From: Methanocellales archaeon
GTDB taxonomy: Archaea; Halobacteriota; UBA148; JAUWXC01
Assembly (NCBI GenBank): GCA_030610945.1
Contig: JAUWQV010000003.1
Coordinates: 62,001-126,000, forward strand
DNA length: 64,000 nucleotides
Direction of reading: 5' to 3'
Shown here: positions 56,472 to 64,000 of the stretch, one piece after another
Layout of the letters: each line of letters begins with the position of its first letter
Numbering within the stretch: the first letter of the stretch is position 1
Program-made: the position numbers and the translations under genes
Notes under the pieces: generated by a model
The model's input: only the letters and a program-made list of their open reading frames with translations
Database searches by the model: none
Told to the model about the DNA's origin: nothing

Positions 56472-56511
56472 GGAAGAGCGTCGGCAAATAATAGACAGCC
56501 ACAGCTCTTCC
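56472..56511. repeat. 8-bp inverted repeat / hairpin after argJ
   Basis: GGAAGAGC (56472-56479) and GCTCTTCC (56504-56511) pair perfectly; GGC/GCC can extend the stem with internal loops. It lies 100 nt after argJ and 105 nt past the end of the opposing zinc-protein gene, without a T-tract. It could be a processing or termination signal, or a small RNA. Confidence 0.45.
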
Positions 56512-56615
56512 TTGTTGTGCAAAAGCAATCTAACTCGACCTTAACATTTTCTATAAGCAAATATGCCTATCGTGAACGAAAAAAAGCATATGCTAATATG
56601 ATGTATTATGCCGCT

Positions 56616-56792
56616 TTAATATCGCTTTGGTTTACGTTTCTGGTAGCAGTCCCTGCAATACACAGGTCTTGTACCATCTGGCTTGAAAGGAACTTCGGTT
56701 TCCGCACCACAGTCGGCACATGTTACTTTATGCATCTCCCGTGGCGTTCCGTATCCGAATCCCCTAGAGCCAGATTCCCTGCCTTTGTTCAT
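56616..56792 (-). CDS. CxxC...CxxC zinc-binding protein, 58 residues
   Basis: Not in the ORF track. It reads MNKGRESGSRGFGYGTPREM, then HKVTCADCGAETEVPFKPDG, then PVYCRDCYQKRKPKRY. This is the CxxC-x(~17)-CxxC small zinc protein found widely in archaea and candidate-phylum bacteria; function unknown. It lies between argJ and argB on the opposite strand. The overlapping 134-residue plus-strand ORF is a shadow. Confidence 0.85.
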   Translation of the reverse strand: MNKGRESGSRGFGYGTPREMHKVTCADCGAETEVPFKPDGTRPVYCRDCYQKRKPKRY

Positions 56793-56925
56793 TTTTTAAC
56801 TCCTACCCCGCCCTATTCAGCGGGACAAGAGGTAATGATTTTCATTATATATAAAGGCATTAGCAAGCAAGAGAATGACAACATCCCAAGAAGGGTTTTT
56901 AAGCTGAAATTACATAGGTAAATTC

Positions 56926-57810
56926 GTGAATCTTGAGGAAGGGGGAGTCCTAACCGAGGCACTTCCATATATAAAGGAATTTCGTGGTTCAATCGTCGTG
57001 GTCAAGGTTGGAGGGCATGTGATGGCTGACCCCAAAAACATGGAGGAGATTGCCAAAGACGTCGTGCTACTCCATCAGATTGGGATAAGGCCCATCATCG
57101 TGCACGGCGGTGGTCCCGAGATCACGAAAGAAATGGAGAAAAGGGGCAAGAAGCCAAAGTTCGTGGCCGGGCTGAGGGTCACGGATGATGATACCCTCAA
57201 AATCACCGAGGCTGTCCTAATAGAGAATGTGAACAAGTGTATAGTTTCGTTGATTGAAAAGCACGGTGCAAAAGGGGCAGGACTCTCCGGGAAGGATGGC
57301 AGACTGATAACCGCAAAGAAAAAGTCTCCACAGCGGGTCGTCGTGGAAGGCGCAAAACAAGAGGTGGATTTGGGCTGGGTTGGAGAAATTGCAAGCATAA
57401 ACCCAGAGATATTGGTGAAGGCGATTGAAGAAGGCCGCATCCCTGTGATAGCCCCAGTTGCCGTTGATGCCCATGGCAATTCCCTCAATCTGAATGCAGA
57501 CACCGCCGCTGGTGGCATTGCAGCAGCGCTCCGCGCTAAAAAGTTTATAATCCTGACTGACGTTCCGGGCATACTAAAGGATGCCTCTAATCCAAAGTCC
57601 ATCATATCCCAGTTAAGCATAAATGAGGCGAAAGCATTAGTTCAAAAGGGCACAATCCAGAAAGGGATGATCCCAAAAGTGAAGGCATGCATTCATGCAC
57701 TCGAGAAATCGGTTGAAAAAGTCCATATCCTCGATGGTTCGAGACCACATGCGCTCCTGCTCGAACTCTTTACGGGCAAGGGCATTGGGACCATGATATA
57801 CAAGGGGTGA
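56926..57810 (+). CDS. argB: Acetylglutamate kinase
   Basis: Second step of arginine synthesis. 294 residues from a GTG start. [22 protein letters not shown] and [30 protein letters not shown] are diagnostic; [28 protein letters not shown] is the C-terminal nucleotide site. A TATA-like TTTTTAA about 30 nt upstream suggests its own, nearly leaderless promoter. Confidence 0.97.
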   Translation: MNLEEGGVLTEALPYIKEFRGSIVVVKVGGHVMADPKNMEEIAKDVVLLHQIGIRPIIVHGGGPEITKEMEKRGKKPKFVAGLRVTDDDTLKITEAVLIENVNKCIVSLIEKHGAKGAGLSGKDGRLITAKKKSPQRVVVEGAKQEVDLGWVGEIASINPEILVKAIEEGRIPVIAPVAVDAHGNSLNLNADTAAGGIAAALRAKKFIILTDVPGILKDASNPKSIISQLSINEAKALVQKGTIQKGMIPKVKACIHALEKSVEKVHILDGSRPHALLLELFTGKGIGTMIYKG

Positions 57811-57814
57811 AATC

Positions 57815-59023
57815 GTGAAGGCGATGCAAGAAATTGAGCTGGAAGGGCACATCATCGACTCGCTAATCATGACAAAGGTATTCGACAAGATAATGAGCAT
57901 GAACGGCGAGTTTGAGGTCTTGGAATTCAGGGTTGGAAAAAAGAAGACCGACCCAAGTTATGCTCGACTAATGGTCACAGGCAGGAATGAGAAGCACCTG
58001 GATGAGATTCTCAGCGGATTACACAGGCTCGGCGCGCGGCTACCGGATGTGGAGGACGTTATGTTGGAGAAGGCACCAACCGATAAGGTAGTGCCAAAGG
58101 GGTTCTACTCCACAACGCACCACCAAACCTACGTCAGGCATAAAGGCAAATGGGTGCCCGTGGAGCGCATAAAGATGGATGCCATGATCGTGATAGAGGG
58201 TGACAAGGCGATATGTAAAACCCTTGCCAGGATCAAAAAAGGCGATATGATTGTAACAGGAAAGAAAGGTGTCAGGGTCAGACCCCCCGAGCGGCCCAGA
58301 GGGAGAACTGTATTCGAGTTCATGAGTGCCTCTACGTCGTCTGAAAGACCTTCTGAGACGCTGATTTCCCAGATTGCCGAGGAGATAAAGGATGTAAAGA
58401 AGAAGGAGGGCAAGGTCGTGGTAGTAGCAGGACCTGCAGTAGTGCATACCGGGGCAGCGCCCTCCCTCGCAGCAATGGTCAGGAAGGGGTACGTAGATGT
58501 CCTACTGGGTGGCAACGCGCTAGCCGTGCATGACATCGAGTATAACCTGTACGGCACTTCACTTGGAATGAATATCAAGAAGGCCGAACCTGTATCAGAA
58601 GGGCATAAAAATCACATCTATGCCATCAGCGAGGTCGTGAGAGCGGGATCAATTAAAGATGCCGTGGAAAAGGGCATCGTCACAGGAGGCATCATGTACG
58701 AGTGCGTGAAGAAGAAGGTTCCGTTCATACTGGCAGGCTCTATCAGGGATGATGGTCCGCTGCCAGATGTCATAACCGATGTGATGGTCGCGCAGGATAT
58801 GATGAGGGATGCACTACAAGGCGTAGACCTTGTATTGATGATGGCAACCATGCTGCACTCGATAGCGGTGGGCAATTGCCTTCCTTCGTATGTGAAGACG
58901 ATATGCATCGACATCAACCCCGCCACCGTGACGAAACTAATGGACAGGGGGACAGCACAGGCAATTGGAGTGGTAACTGACGTGGGGACGTTTCTGCCCA
59001 TGCTGGCAGATAAGTTGCGCTAA
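57815..59023 (+). CDS. Ornithine cyclodeaminase, archaeal TIGR00300 / LOR-SDH-like family
   Basis: 402 residues. The N-terminus ([21 protein letters not shown]) is the LOR/SDH conserved region; [44 protein letters not shown] and [26 protein letters not shown] belong to the C-terminal NAD-binding domain. A methanococcal member is reported to convert ornithine to proline. Four nt after argB, it would connect the ornithine made by ArgJ with proline. GTG at 57815 or ATG at 57824. Confidence 0.88.
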   Translation: MKAMQEIELEGHIIDSLIMTKVFDKIMSMNGEFEVLEFRVGKKKTDPSYARLMVTGRNEKHLDEILSGLHRLGARLPDVEDVMLEKAPTDKVVPKGFYSTTHHQTYVRHKGKWVPVERIKMDAMIVIEGDKAICKTLARIKKGDMIVTGKKGVRVRPPERPRGRTVFEFMSASTSSERPSETLISQIAEEIKDVKKKEGKVVVVAGPAVVHTGAAPSLAAMVRKGYVDVLLGGNALAVHDIEYNLYGTSLGMNIKKAEPVSEGHKNHIYAISEVVRAGSIKDAVEKGIVTGGIMYECVKKKVPFILAGSIRDDGPLPDVITDVMVAQDMMRDALQGVDLVLMMATMLHSIAVGNCLPSYVKTICIDINPATVTKLMDRGTAQAIGVVTDVGTFLPMLADKLR

Positions 59024-60219
59024 CGCTTTCTAAAAATTCGATGGGCAACGTACTCAAGCGTCAGTCTAAAGCACCCAAGAGAAAGGATATAATGTATATC
59101 AAACAGGCGCTTCAGCATGATTGCGAAAAGCCCCGTGAATGAGATTGTGCCGAAGTCTGCTATCCCGTACCTGCGCCCTATGGACACGACCGTCCCGTAT
59201 ATCTTGGGCCTGTATTTCTTCTTGTCGTAACCGCGAATGTCTGCCATGATGTTATGCGCAGCACAATCCGCTGTTTGAAACGCCACCTCGACCTGCTGGG
59301 GCACCGGCGCACCATCAACCACGATATGTGCACAATCCCCAATTGCATACACGTCTGGATGAGTGGTTTGCAGATACTCATTAACCTTTATTCTACCCCT
59401 ACCCCCGATTGGCAATCCAAGTTTTTCAATAAAAGTGTTTCCCCTAACACCGCCAGTCCATATCAGCGTTCTTGCAGCGATTTTCTCCCCGGATTTGAGC
59501 TCCAATCCCGTTGAGTCTACCTTCATAATGGGAGAGTTGGTCATCAGCTGAACGCCCTTCGACTCCAGCACCTTCCTGGCTTTTTTGATAAGATTGGGCT
59601 TGAGCACCGGCAGGATGTCTGGCAGCGCTTCGACCACTATCAAACTGACTTCGCCCTGGGGCACGCCGTACCTTTTCGATAAACAAGGGATGCTCTCTGC
59701 CAGCTCGCCCGCCATCTCAACGCCGGTAAGCCCTCCGCCGCCGATTACAAACGTTAGCAGCTCCTTTCTCTTCTGCGCATCTCTCTTTTTTAGGGCAGCA
59801 GTGAACATTTTCTCTATATGAGCGCCGATTCTCATCGCATCATCCAAGGACCACAACGTAAAACTGTGCTCTTTCATTCCAGATATGCCGAAAAATTCGG
59901 GCTCGCTGCCAATGGCGAGAATCAGATAGTCATAGCCTATGGGGCCAGTCCCTGTGAATACCTGCTTGTGTTCAAAATCGACTCTCGATACAACAGTCTT
60001 TACAAAAGATGCCCCTGATGATATACATCCCCTAATAGGAACTGCCACACCGTCCGGCTCAACCCTATTCGCAGCAACCTCGTGTATCTCGGATAACCTG
60101 ACGTGCACGTCATCCTTGTTGATTAAAATCACTCTGGCGCTGTTGTACTTGCCTAACTTCCGCGCAGCGCGCAGCCCAGCATAGCCAGCCCCAATAATTA
60201 CGATGTTTTTGTCCCGCAC
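59020..60219 (-). CDS. ndh: Type II NADH dehydrogenase-like flavoprotein
   Basis: 399 residues starting at [23 protein letters not shown] is the FAD site; [18 protein letters not shown] is the NAD(P)H site; [10 protein letters not shown] follows. Family members oxidise NADH and reduce a quinone or other acceptor at the membrane face. The amphipathic C-terminus ([22 protein letters not shown]) fits membrane attachment. Acceptor unknown; could also be a sulfide:quinone-type relative, but its key cysteines are not evident. Convergent with the cyclodeaminase gene, 4-nt overlap. Confidence 0.87.
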   Translation of the reverse strand: MRDKNIVIIGAGYAGLRAARKLGKYNSARVILINKDDVHVRLSEIHEVAANRVEPDGVAVPIRGCISSGASFVKTVVSRVDFEHKQVFTGTGPIGYDYLILAIGSEPEFFGISGMKEHSFTLWSLDDAMRIGAHIEKMFTAALKKRDAQKRKELLTFVIGGGGLTGVEMAGELAESIPCLSKRYGVPQGEVSLIVVEALPDILPVLKPNLIKKARKVLESKGVQLMTNSPIMKVDSTGLELKSGEKIAARTLIWTGGVRGNTFIEKLGLPIGGRGRIKVNEYLQTTHPDVYAIGDCAHIVVDGAPVPQQVEVAFQTADCAAHNIMADIRGYDKKKYRPKIYGTVVSIGRRYGIADFGTISFTGLFAIMLKRLFDIHYILSLGCFRLTLEYVAHRIFRKR

Positions 60220-60283
60220 CCCTTGACCTCCAGAACTGTTGAACTTGATTTATAAGTGCTCTCTTAATAAGTTTCCGCAATGC

Positions 60284-60559
60284 CTAGAGCCGCACAAACG
60301 CCAATGCGAGTAACATCAATACAATCGCCAGAGCCAGCGCAATCACCACAGATTTACTGTCAGAGGCAAACGCGATGGGAATAGGCCCTATCATGATTAC
60401 TCCCCCGCCCTTGACGGTTGGTTTTTCCTCCCCTGGCGCCTGGGCAAGCTGCACACCATACTCCCGCATGAAGCCCATGCTGATTAAGATGAAGCCAGTA
60501 ATTATCGCAATGATGCCCCAGAGAATGAGAATCCCCCAGCCCATCCTCATTTCCTCCAT
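60284..60559 (-). CDS. DUF131 / TIGR00304 small membrane protein (copy 1)
   Basis: 91 residues with two hydrophobic segments (WGILILWGIIAIITGFILISMGF and SKSVVIALALAIVLMLLALAFV). Between them is GGGVIMIGPIPIAFASDS, the family signature. A later ATG at 60550 is possible. Overlaps the paralogous upstream gene by 13 nt. Function unknown. Confidence 0.85.
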   Translation of the reverse strand: MEEMRMGWGILILWGIIAIITGFILISMGFMREYGVQLAQAPGEEKPTVKGGGVIMIGPIPIAFASDSKSVVIALALAIVLMLLALAFVRL

Positions 60560-60759
60560 GCAATGACATACAGAGCCATGATGACTAAGCCCAGGCTCAT
60601 CGCTATGACGGTCATTTGAGGAGAGGAGCCGAAAGCAACCGGTATGGGGCCTACCATGACAAAACCGCCGAACTCTCCCCCAACCATGACAGCTCCGACT
60701 AACAGTGATGTGATACCCACTACGATCAGTGCATATCCCAGCTTGCGCATCTTTGCCAT
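60547..60759 (-). CDS. DUF131 / TIGR00304 small membrane protein (copy 2)
   Basis: 70 residues from the ATG at 60759 (MAKMRKLGYALIVVG); the track's 60825 start is inside acs. Two hydrophobic segments flank GGFVMVGPIPVAFGSSPQ, nearly the same signature as copy 1. The pair look like a tandem duplication. They follow acs by 7 nt, so they probably share its transcript. Function unknown. Confidence 0.85.
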   Translation of the reverse strand: MAKMRKLGYALIVVGITSLLVGAVMVGGEFGGFVMVGPIPVAFGSSPQMTVIAMSLGLVIMALYVIAWRK

Positions 60760-60766
60760 CACGGGT

Positions 60767-62713
60767 TTATACCGCCTTATCCAGCTCTTCCACTGCCTCC
60801 GGATTCGCAAGGGTTGATATATCACCGACCGGTGCTCCTATTGCCTTTGCCTTTATGACCCTGCGCATGATTTTGCCGCTCCTTGTCTTTGGGAGATCGC
60901 CGACGAATCCTATGCTCGCAGGTCTTGCAATTGGACCTATCTCCTCTGCCACATGGCGTTTTAGTTCATCCTTAAGGGCGTCAGATGGTTCCCGACCCTT
61001 TCTCAGGATTACAAAGGCACTTATCTCCTCGCCTTTTATGGGATGCGGTACTCCGATGACTGCTGCTTCTGCCACGGCAGGATGACTGACTAGGGCGCTT
61101 TCCACTTCCGCTGTGCCTATTCTATGTCCAGCAACGTTCAGCACATCGTCCTCCCTTCCCTGCACCCAGAAGTAGCCGTCCTCATCCTTTCTCGCTGCAT
61201 CTCCTGCAAGATAGGTGTCTGGGAACCGGCTCCAGTACTGCTTTTCGTATCTCTCCGGGTCTTTGTAGAGCGTTCTGAGCATTGAGGGCCACGGTGTTTT
61301 TATAACGAGGTGGCCACCTTTCTCCGTGAGTGATTTGCCGTTATCATCGAAAATGTCTGCCTCAACACCTGGGAATTGTCTTGTAGTCGAGCCTGGCTTA
61401 AGCGGTGTAATGGGCAATGGTGTAATCATGTGACTCCCTGTTTCGGTCTGCCACCATGTATCCATGATTGGACATCGCTTGTCGCCTATGTACTCATAAT
61501 ACCACATCCAGGCCTCCGGGTTTATCGGCTCGCCCACGGAGCCCAACAATCTCAAAGAGCTCAGGTCGTGCTTCTTTGGCCACTCCTCTCCGTATTTCAT
61601 GAACATCCTGACAGCGGTTGGAGAGGTGTAGAAGATGGTTACGCCGTACTTCGCGATCATTGACCACAGCCTGTCGGGATGTGGATAATCCGGTGCGCCT
61701 TCATACATGACCGAAGTAGCTCCCGCAATCAGCGGGGCATAGACTATGTAGCTGTGCCCTGTTACCCAACCTATATCTGCGGCGCACCACCACACGTCTT
61801 CGTCCTTCAGGTCAAAGACCCACTTGAGCGTTCGATATGTTCCAACTGCATAGCCTCCATGCACGTGCACAATCCCCTTTGGCTTTCCTGTCGTGCCAGA
61901 GGTGTAGAGAATGTATAGAATGTCCTCGGAGTCCATGACTTCTGCTTCTGCTGTTGCTGACTGCCCCTCGACGAGTTCGTGCCACCAGACATCCTTGTCT
62001 CCATTGGAGACATCATTTCCAGCGCGCTTGACCACGATGATGTGTTTTACGCTGGGCGCATCTCTCAGCGCTTCATCCGCGTTTTGCTTAAGCGAGATCA
62101 GTTTGCCCCTCCGGTAGAAGCCGTCAACCGTAATGACGACCTTTGCCTCTGCATCCTTCGTCCTTTCCATCATGGCATGCGGACTGAACCCGGAGAACAC
62201 AACTGAGTGAATTGCACCTATCTTGGCACATGCCAGCATGGCTATGGGCAACTCAGGAATCATCGGCAGGTAAATCGTAACTCTGTCGCCTTTTTGAATG
62301 CCAAGACCTTTTAAGGCGTTAGCGAACTTGTTGACCTCCACATAGAGGTCCCTATAGGTTAGTTTTCGTACCTCTCCAAGCTCGCCCTCCCAGATATAAG
62401 CGACCTTATTCTCTCGCGGCGTGCCCATGTGTCTGTCCAGGGCATTATGAACGATGTTGATCTTACCATCAACGAACCACTTAGCATGTGGAGGATTCCA
62501 CTCTAGGACTTTAGTCCATGGCGCAAACCACTCCAACTCTTTTGCGGCATCTTCCCAGAACCATTCTTTATCTTTCGCTCTCTCAAGCAGTTCATCATAA
62601 TCCTTTATGTCGTGCTCGTTCATCCATTTCTTGACGTTGCTGTTCTCCACCAGCTCAGCTGGCGGTTCAAAGATTCTCTTTTCTTTCTGTAGAGCTTCTA
62701 TGTCTTTAGCCAT
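60767..62713 (-). CDS. acs: Acetyl-CoA synthetase, AMP-forming
   Basis: Activates acetate to acetyl-CoA through acetyl-AMP. 648 residues. [19 protein letters not shown] is the AMP-binding P-loop; [18 protein letters not shown] shapes the acyl pocket, with the Trp that limits substrates to acetate/propionate. [11 protein letters not shown] holds the lysine acetylated in regulated Acs. Start ATG behind GGTGGAGATG. A divergent-free upstream gap of 127 nt separates it from the symporter gene on the same strand. Confidence 0.96.
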   Translation of the reverse strand: MAKDIEALQKEKRIFEPPAELVENSNVKKWMNEHDIKDYDELLERAKDKEWFWEDAAKELEWFAPWTKVLEWNPPHAKWFVDGKINIVHNALDRHMGTPRENKVAYIWEGELGEVRKLTYRDLYVEVNKFANALKGLGIQKGDRVTIYLPMIPELPIAMLACAKIGAIHSVVFSGFSPHAMMERTKDAEAKVVITVDGFYRRGKLISLKQNADEALRDAPSVKHIIVVKRAGNDVSNGDKDVWWHELVEGQSATAEAEVMDSEDILYILYTSGTTGKPKGIVHVHGGYAVGTYRTLKWVFDLKDEDVWWCAADIGWVTGHSYIVYAPLIAGATSVMYEGAPDYPHPDRLWSMIAKYGVTIFYTSPTAVRMFMKYGEEWPKKHDLSSLRLLGSVGEPINPEAWMWYYEYIGDKRCPIMDTWWQTETGSHMITPLPITPLKPGSTTRQFPGVEADIFDDNGKSLTEKGGHLVIKTPWPSMLRTLYKDPERYEKQYWSRFPDTYLAGDAARKDEDGYFWVQGREDDVLNVAGHRIGTAEVESALVSHPAVAEAAVIGVPHPIKGEEISAFVILRKGREPSDALKDELKRHVAEEIGPIARPASIGFVGDLPKTRSGKIMRRVIKAKAIGAPVGDISTLANPEAVEELDKAV

Positions 62714-62840
62714 TTTACATCTCCACCCCTCTTACTCTTCCTAATCCTCCATACTTAATCATTATAAATTTTTGGGTGTTAAAGTTTACTCCAAGTCGTT
62801 ATGCGGCGCACGCACTTTGTACATGAATAAAAGGGGGCAC

Positions 62841-64000
62841 TCACTTGATATCCGAGTGTAAGCTGTGCATTTGATGCATGATGTCGTCGATGTCATCAGG
62901 CATTTTGCCCGCCCACTTGGAAACAAAATATATCGCAAGGAATGCCAGCGGCACGGATATGATCGATGGATTCTGTAGTGTGTGCATGCCCATGATGTTG
63001 GTAGTGATTATCAGAATGGCTGACGCTCCGCCGAGGATGAGGCCTGCAAGCGCACCCTTATCAGTCATGTCCTTCCACCAGATACCCATGAACAGCATTG
63101 GGAAGAAAGTGCTTGCAGTAATGGCAAATGCCAATCCAACGAGGAATGCAACGTTGTAGCCTTTAAATGCGAGACCCAATCCAATTGTAAATAGTCCTAT
63201 CGCTATCGTCGATACCTTTGCAATCCATACCTGCTTTCTGTCTGAAGCCTCCGGATTGATAAGGCCCACATATAAGTCATGGGCTATTGCACCAGTGCAG
63301 GCGATGAGCAACGCTGCCGTGGTCGATACGATGGCTGCAAATGCCCCTCCCACTATAATGCCCATCAGCGGCTCGCCACCAAGTGCCTGCCCTAATAGCG
63401 GCAGGACCGTGTTCTTGCCTGCAGCATCACCCAAGATTGCCCTACCAGCAAATCCTACGATTGGGGTCATCATGTAGAATGTTCCAATGATGAAGAGCAC
63501 CCCCACTGTAGCCCATCGAGCTGCTTTGCCAGATGGATTGGTATAGTACTGAATTAGGATGTGAGGTAGCCCAGCAGTGCCCAGGACCAAACCTAAAGCC
63601 AGTGCAAAACTGTTTAAAGGATCCAACCATATTCCTGGCTCAATACGGGCGCCAATGTCTCCGAGTAACGCGTTGTAACTCCATCCATAGTGCATCAAGG
63701 CCAATATCGTGGTAATGAACATCGCACTCCACAGCACAATGCACAGGAAAATCTGATTATAGGTGGTACCTCTCATACCTCCTACTACCACATACAGAGT
63801 CATTAGGATGCCTGAAACCACCACTGCAAAGGTGTAGTCCCAACCAAGTAGTACCCCTAATAAATCACCTGCTCCAACCATCTGTGGTACAACATAGAAC
63901 ATCATCGAAATCAATGTGAATACTATACATGCCATTCTAAGTGACTTTGAGTGCCATCTACCAAATGCAAAATCTGCAACGGTGTATCTTGCAAATCTTC
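62841..64000 (-). CDS. actP: Sodium:solute symporter, acetate permease-like (N-terminus beyond window)
   Basis: The frame stays open to base 64000; the track start at 63935 is an internal Met. Visible are 386 codons with about nine hydrophobic segments. TVADFAFGRWHSKSLRMACIVFTLISMMFYVVPQMVGAG matches the region after helix 3 of ActP-type SSS carriers; GTAGLPHILIQYYTNPSGKAARW is the sodium-site region. Position upstream of acs supports acetate or a related monocarboxylate. About 150 N-terminal residues are missing. Confidence 0.9.
   Translation of the reverse strand, partial: RFARYTVADFAFGRWHSKSLRMACIVFTLISMMFYVVPQMVGAGDLLGVLLGWDYTFAVVVSGILMTLYVVVGGMRGTTYNQIFLCIVLWSAMFITTILALMHYGWSYNALLGDIGARIEPGIWLDPLNSFALALGLVLGTAGLPHILIQYYTNPSGKAARWATVGVLFIIGTFYMMTPIVGFAGRAILGDAAGKNTVLPLLGQALGGEPLMGIIVGGAFAAIVSTTAALLIACTGAIAHDLYVGLINPEASDRKQVWIAKVSTIAIGLFTIGLGLAFKGYNVAFLVGLAFAITASTFFPMLFMGIWWKDMTDKGALAGLILGGASAILIITTNIMGMHTLQNPSIISVPLAFLAIYFVSKWAGKMPDDIDDIMHQMHSLHSDIK

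Noticed and set aside
56517-56921. 134-residue plus-strand ORF between argJ and argB
   Set aside because: The opposite strand carries a convincing CxxC...CxxC zinc protein with its own start; the plus ORF has no recognisable features.

Overview
The window is archaeal. It has a long, almost unbroken archaeal-type translation and transcription gene run (EF-2, EF-1alpha, the S10/spc/alpha ribosomal protein clusters, RNA polymerase subunits D, N and K, TBP). It also has tRNA genes with bulge-helix-bulge introns, an RtcB/archease pair, an archaeal alternative mevalonate pathway and a fused Fae-Hps enzyme. Protein wording in EF-1alpha and in the glutamyl-tRNA synthetase (TLGS in place of the HIGH box), the Fae-Hps fusion, and the absence of eL14 and eL34 from the SecY-Cbf5 interval all point, from memory rather than a search, to the Halobacteriota (Methanosarcinales, Syntrophoarchaeales or ANME-1-like lineages). 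No mcr or other diagnostic catabolic gene lies in the window, so the genus cannot be fixed.

Layout. Bases 1-3269 hold the EF-2 C-terminal part, EF-1alpha and uS10. Bases 3292-6363 are an RNA-repair island: tRNA-Arg(CCG), an intron-bearing tRNA-Ser(TGA), rtcB 24 nt behind it, and an opposing archease / mini zinc-ribbon / membrane protein operon. Bases 6419-27287 are the ribosomal superoperon, starting with the SPOUT methyltransferase and uL3 and running through SecY, Adk, the EMC3-like protein, Cmk and Cbf5 to RpoD, RpoN and RpoK; three more tRNAs lie between these genes. Bases 27284-36745 carry enolase, uS2, Memo, the isoprenoid genes mvk-ipk-fni, RNase J, a prenyl synthase and GluRS. Bases 36851-40402 carry eL8 (L7Ae), eS28, eL24, Ndk, aIF5B and eS6.

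An AT-rich gene desert of 852 nt (40403-41254), with a 16-nt perfect inverted repeat, separates this block from more mixed gene content. After it come two winged-helix proteins, triosephosphate isomerase, Fae-Hps, a methyltransferase whose 3' end runs antisense into an intron-bearing tRNA-Met, ribose-5-phosphate isomerase, a flavodoxin, a zinc-ribbon/aEF-1beta pair, tRNA-Ala, a BASS-like transporter, a DUF504 protein, an FAD oxidoreductase and TBP. Then follow a nuclease-like protein with a RecJ-like phosphoesterase, arginine genes (argC, CBS protein, argJ, argB), a TIGR00300-type ornithine cyclodeaminase, a type II NADH dehydrogenase, two DUF131 membrane proteins, acetyl-CoA synthetase and an acetate/solute symporter cut by the window end.

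How it fits together. The tRNAs need splicing, and their ligase (RtcB) and its activator (archease) are encoded beside one of them. mvk, ipk, fni and the prenyl synthase form a mevalonate-to-archaeal-lipid route. Fae-Hps, TIM and RpiA sit together as a pentose/C1 node. argC/J/B plus the cyclodeaminase link ornithine, arginine and proline. Acs plus the symporter suggest acetate uptake and activation.

The least ordinary signals are in the RNA genes and promoters. A 14-nt motif is shared by the introns of tRNA-Ser(TGA) and tRNA-Met. tRNA-Leu(GAG) has a D-loop insertion. tRNA-Ser(GGA) has an 11-nt intron and overlaps the end of cbf5. A diverged copy of the TBP promoter and first codons lies upstream of the FAD oxidoreductase gene. 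I found no CRISPR array, insertion sequence, rRNA or clear defence system.
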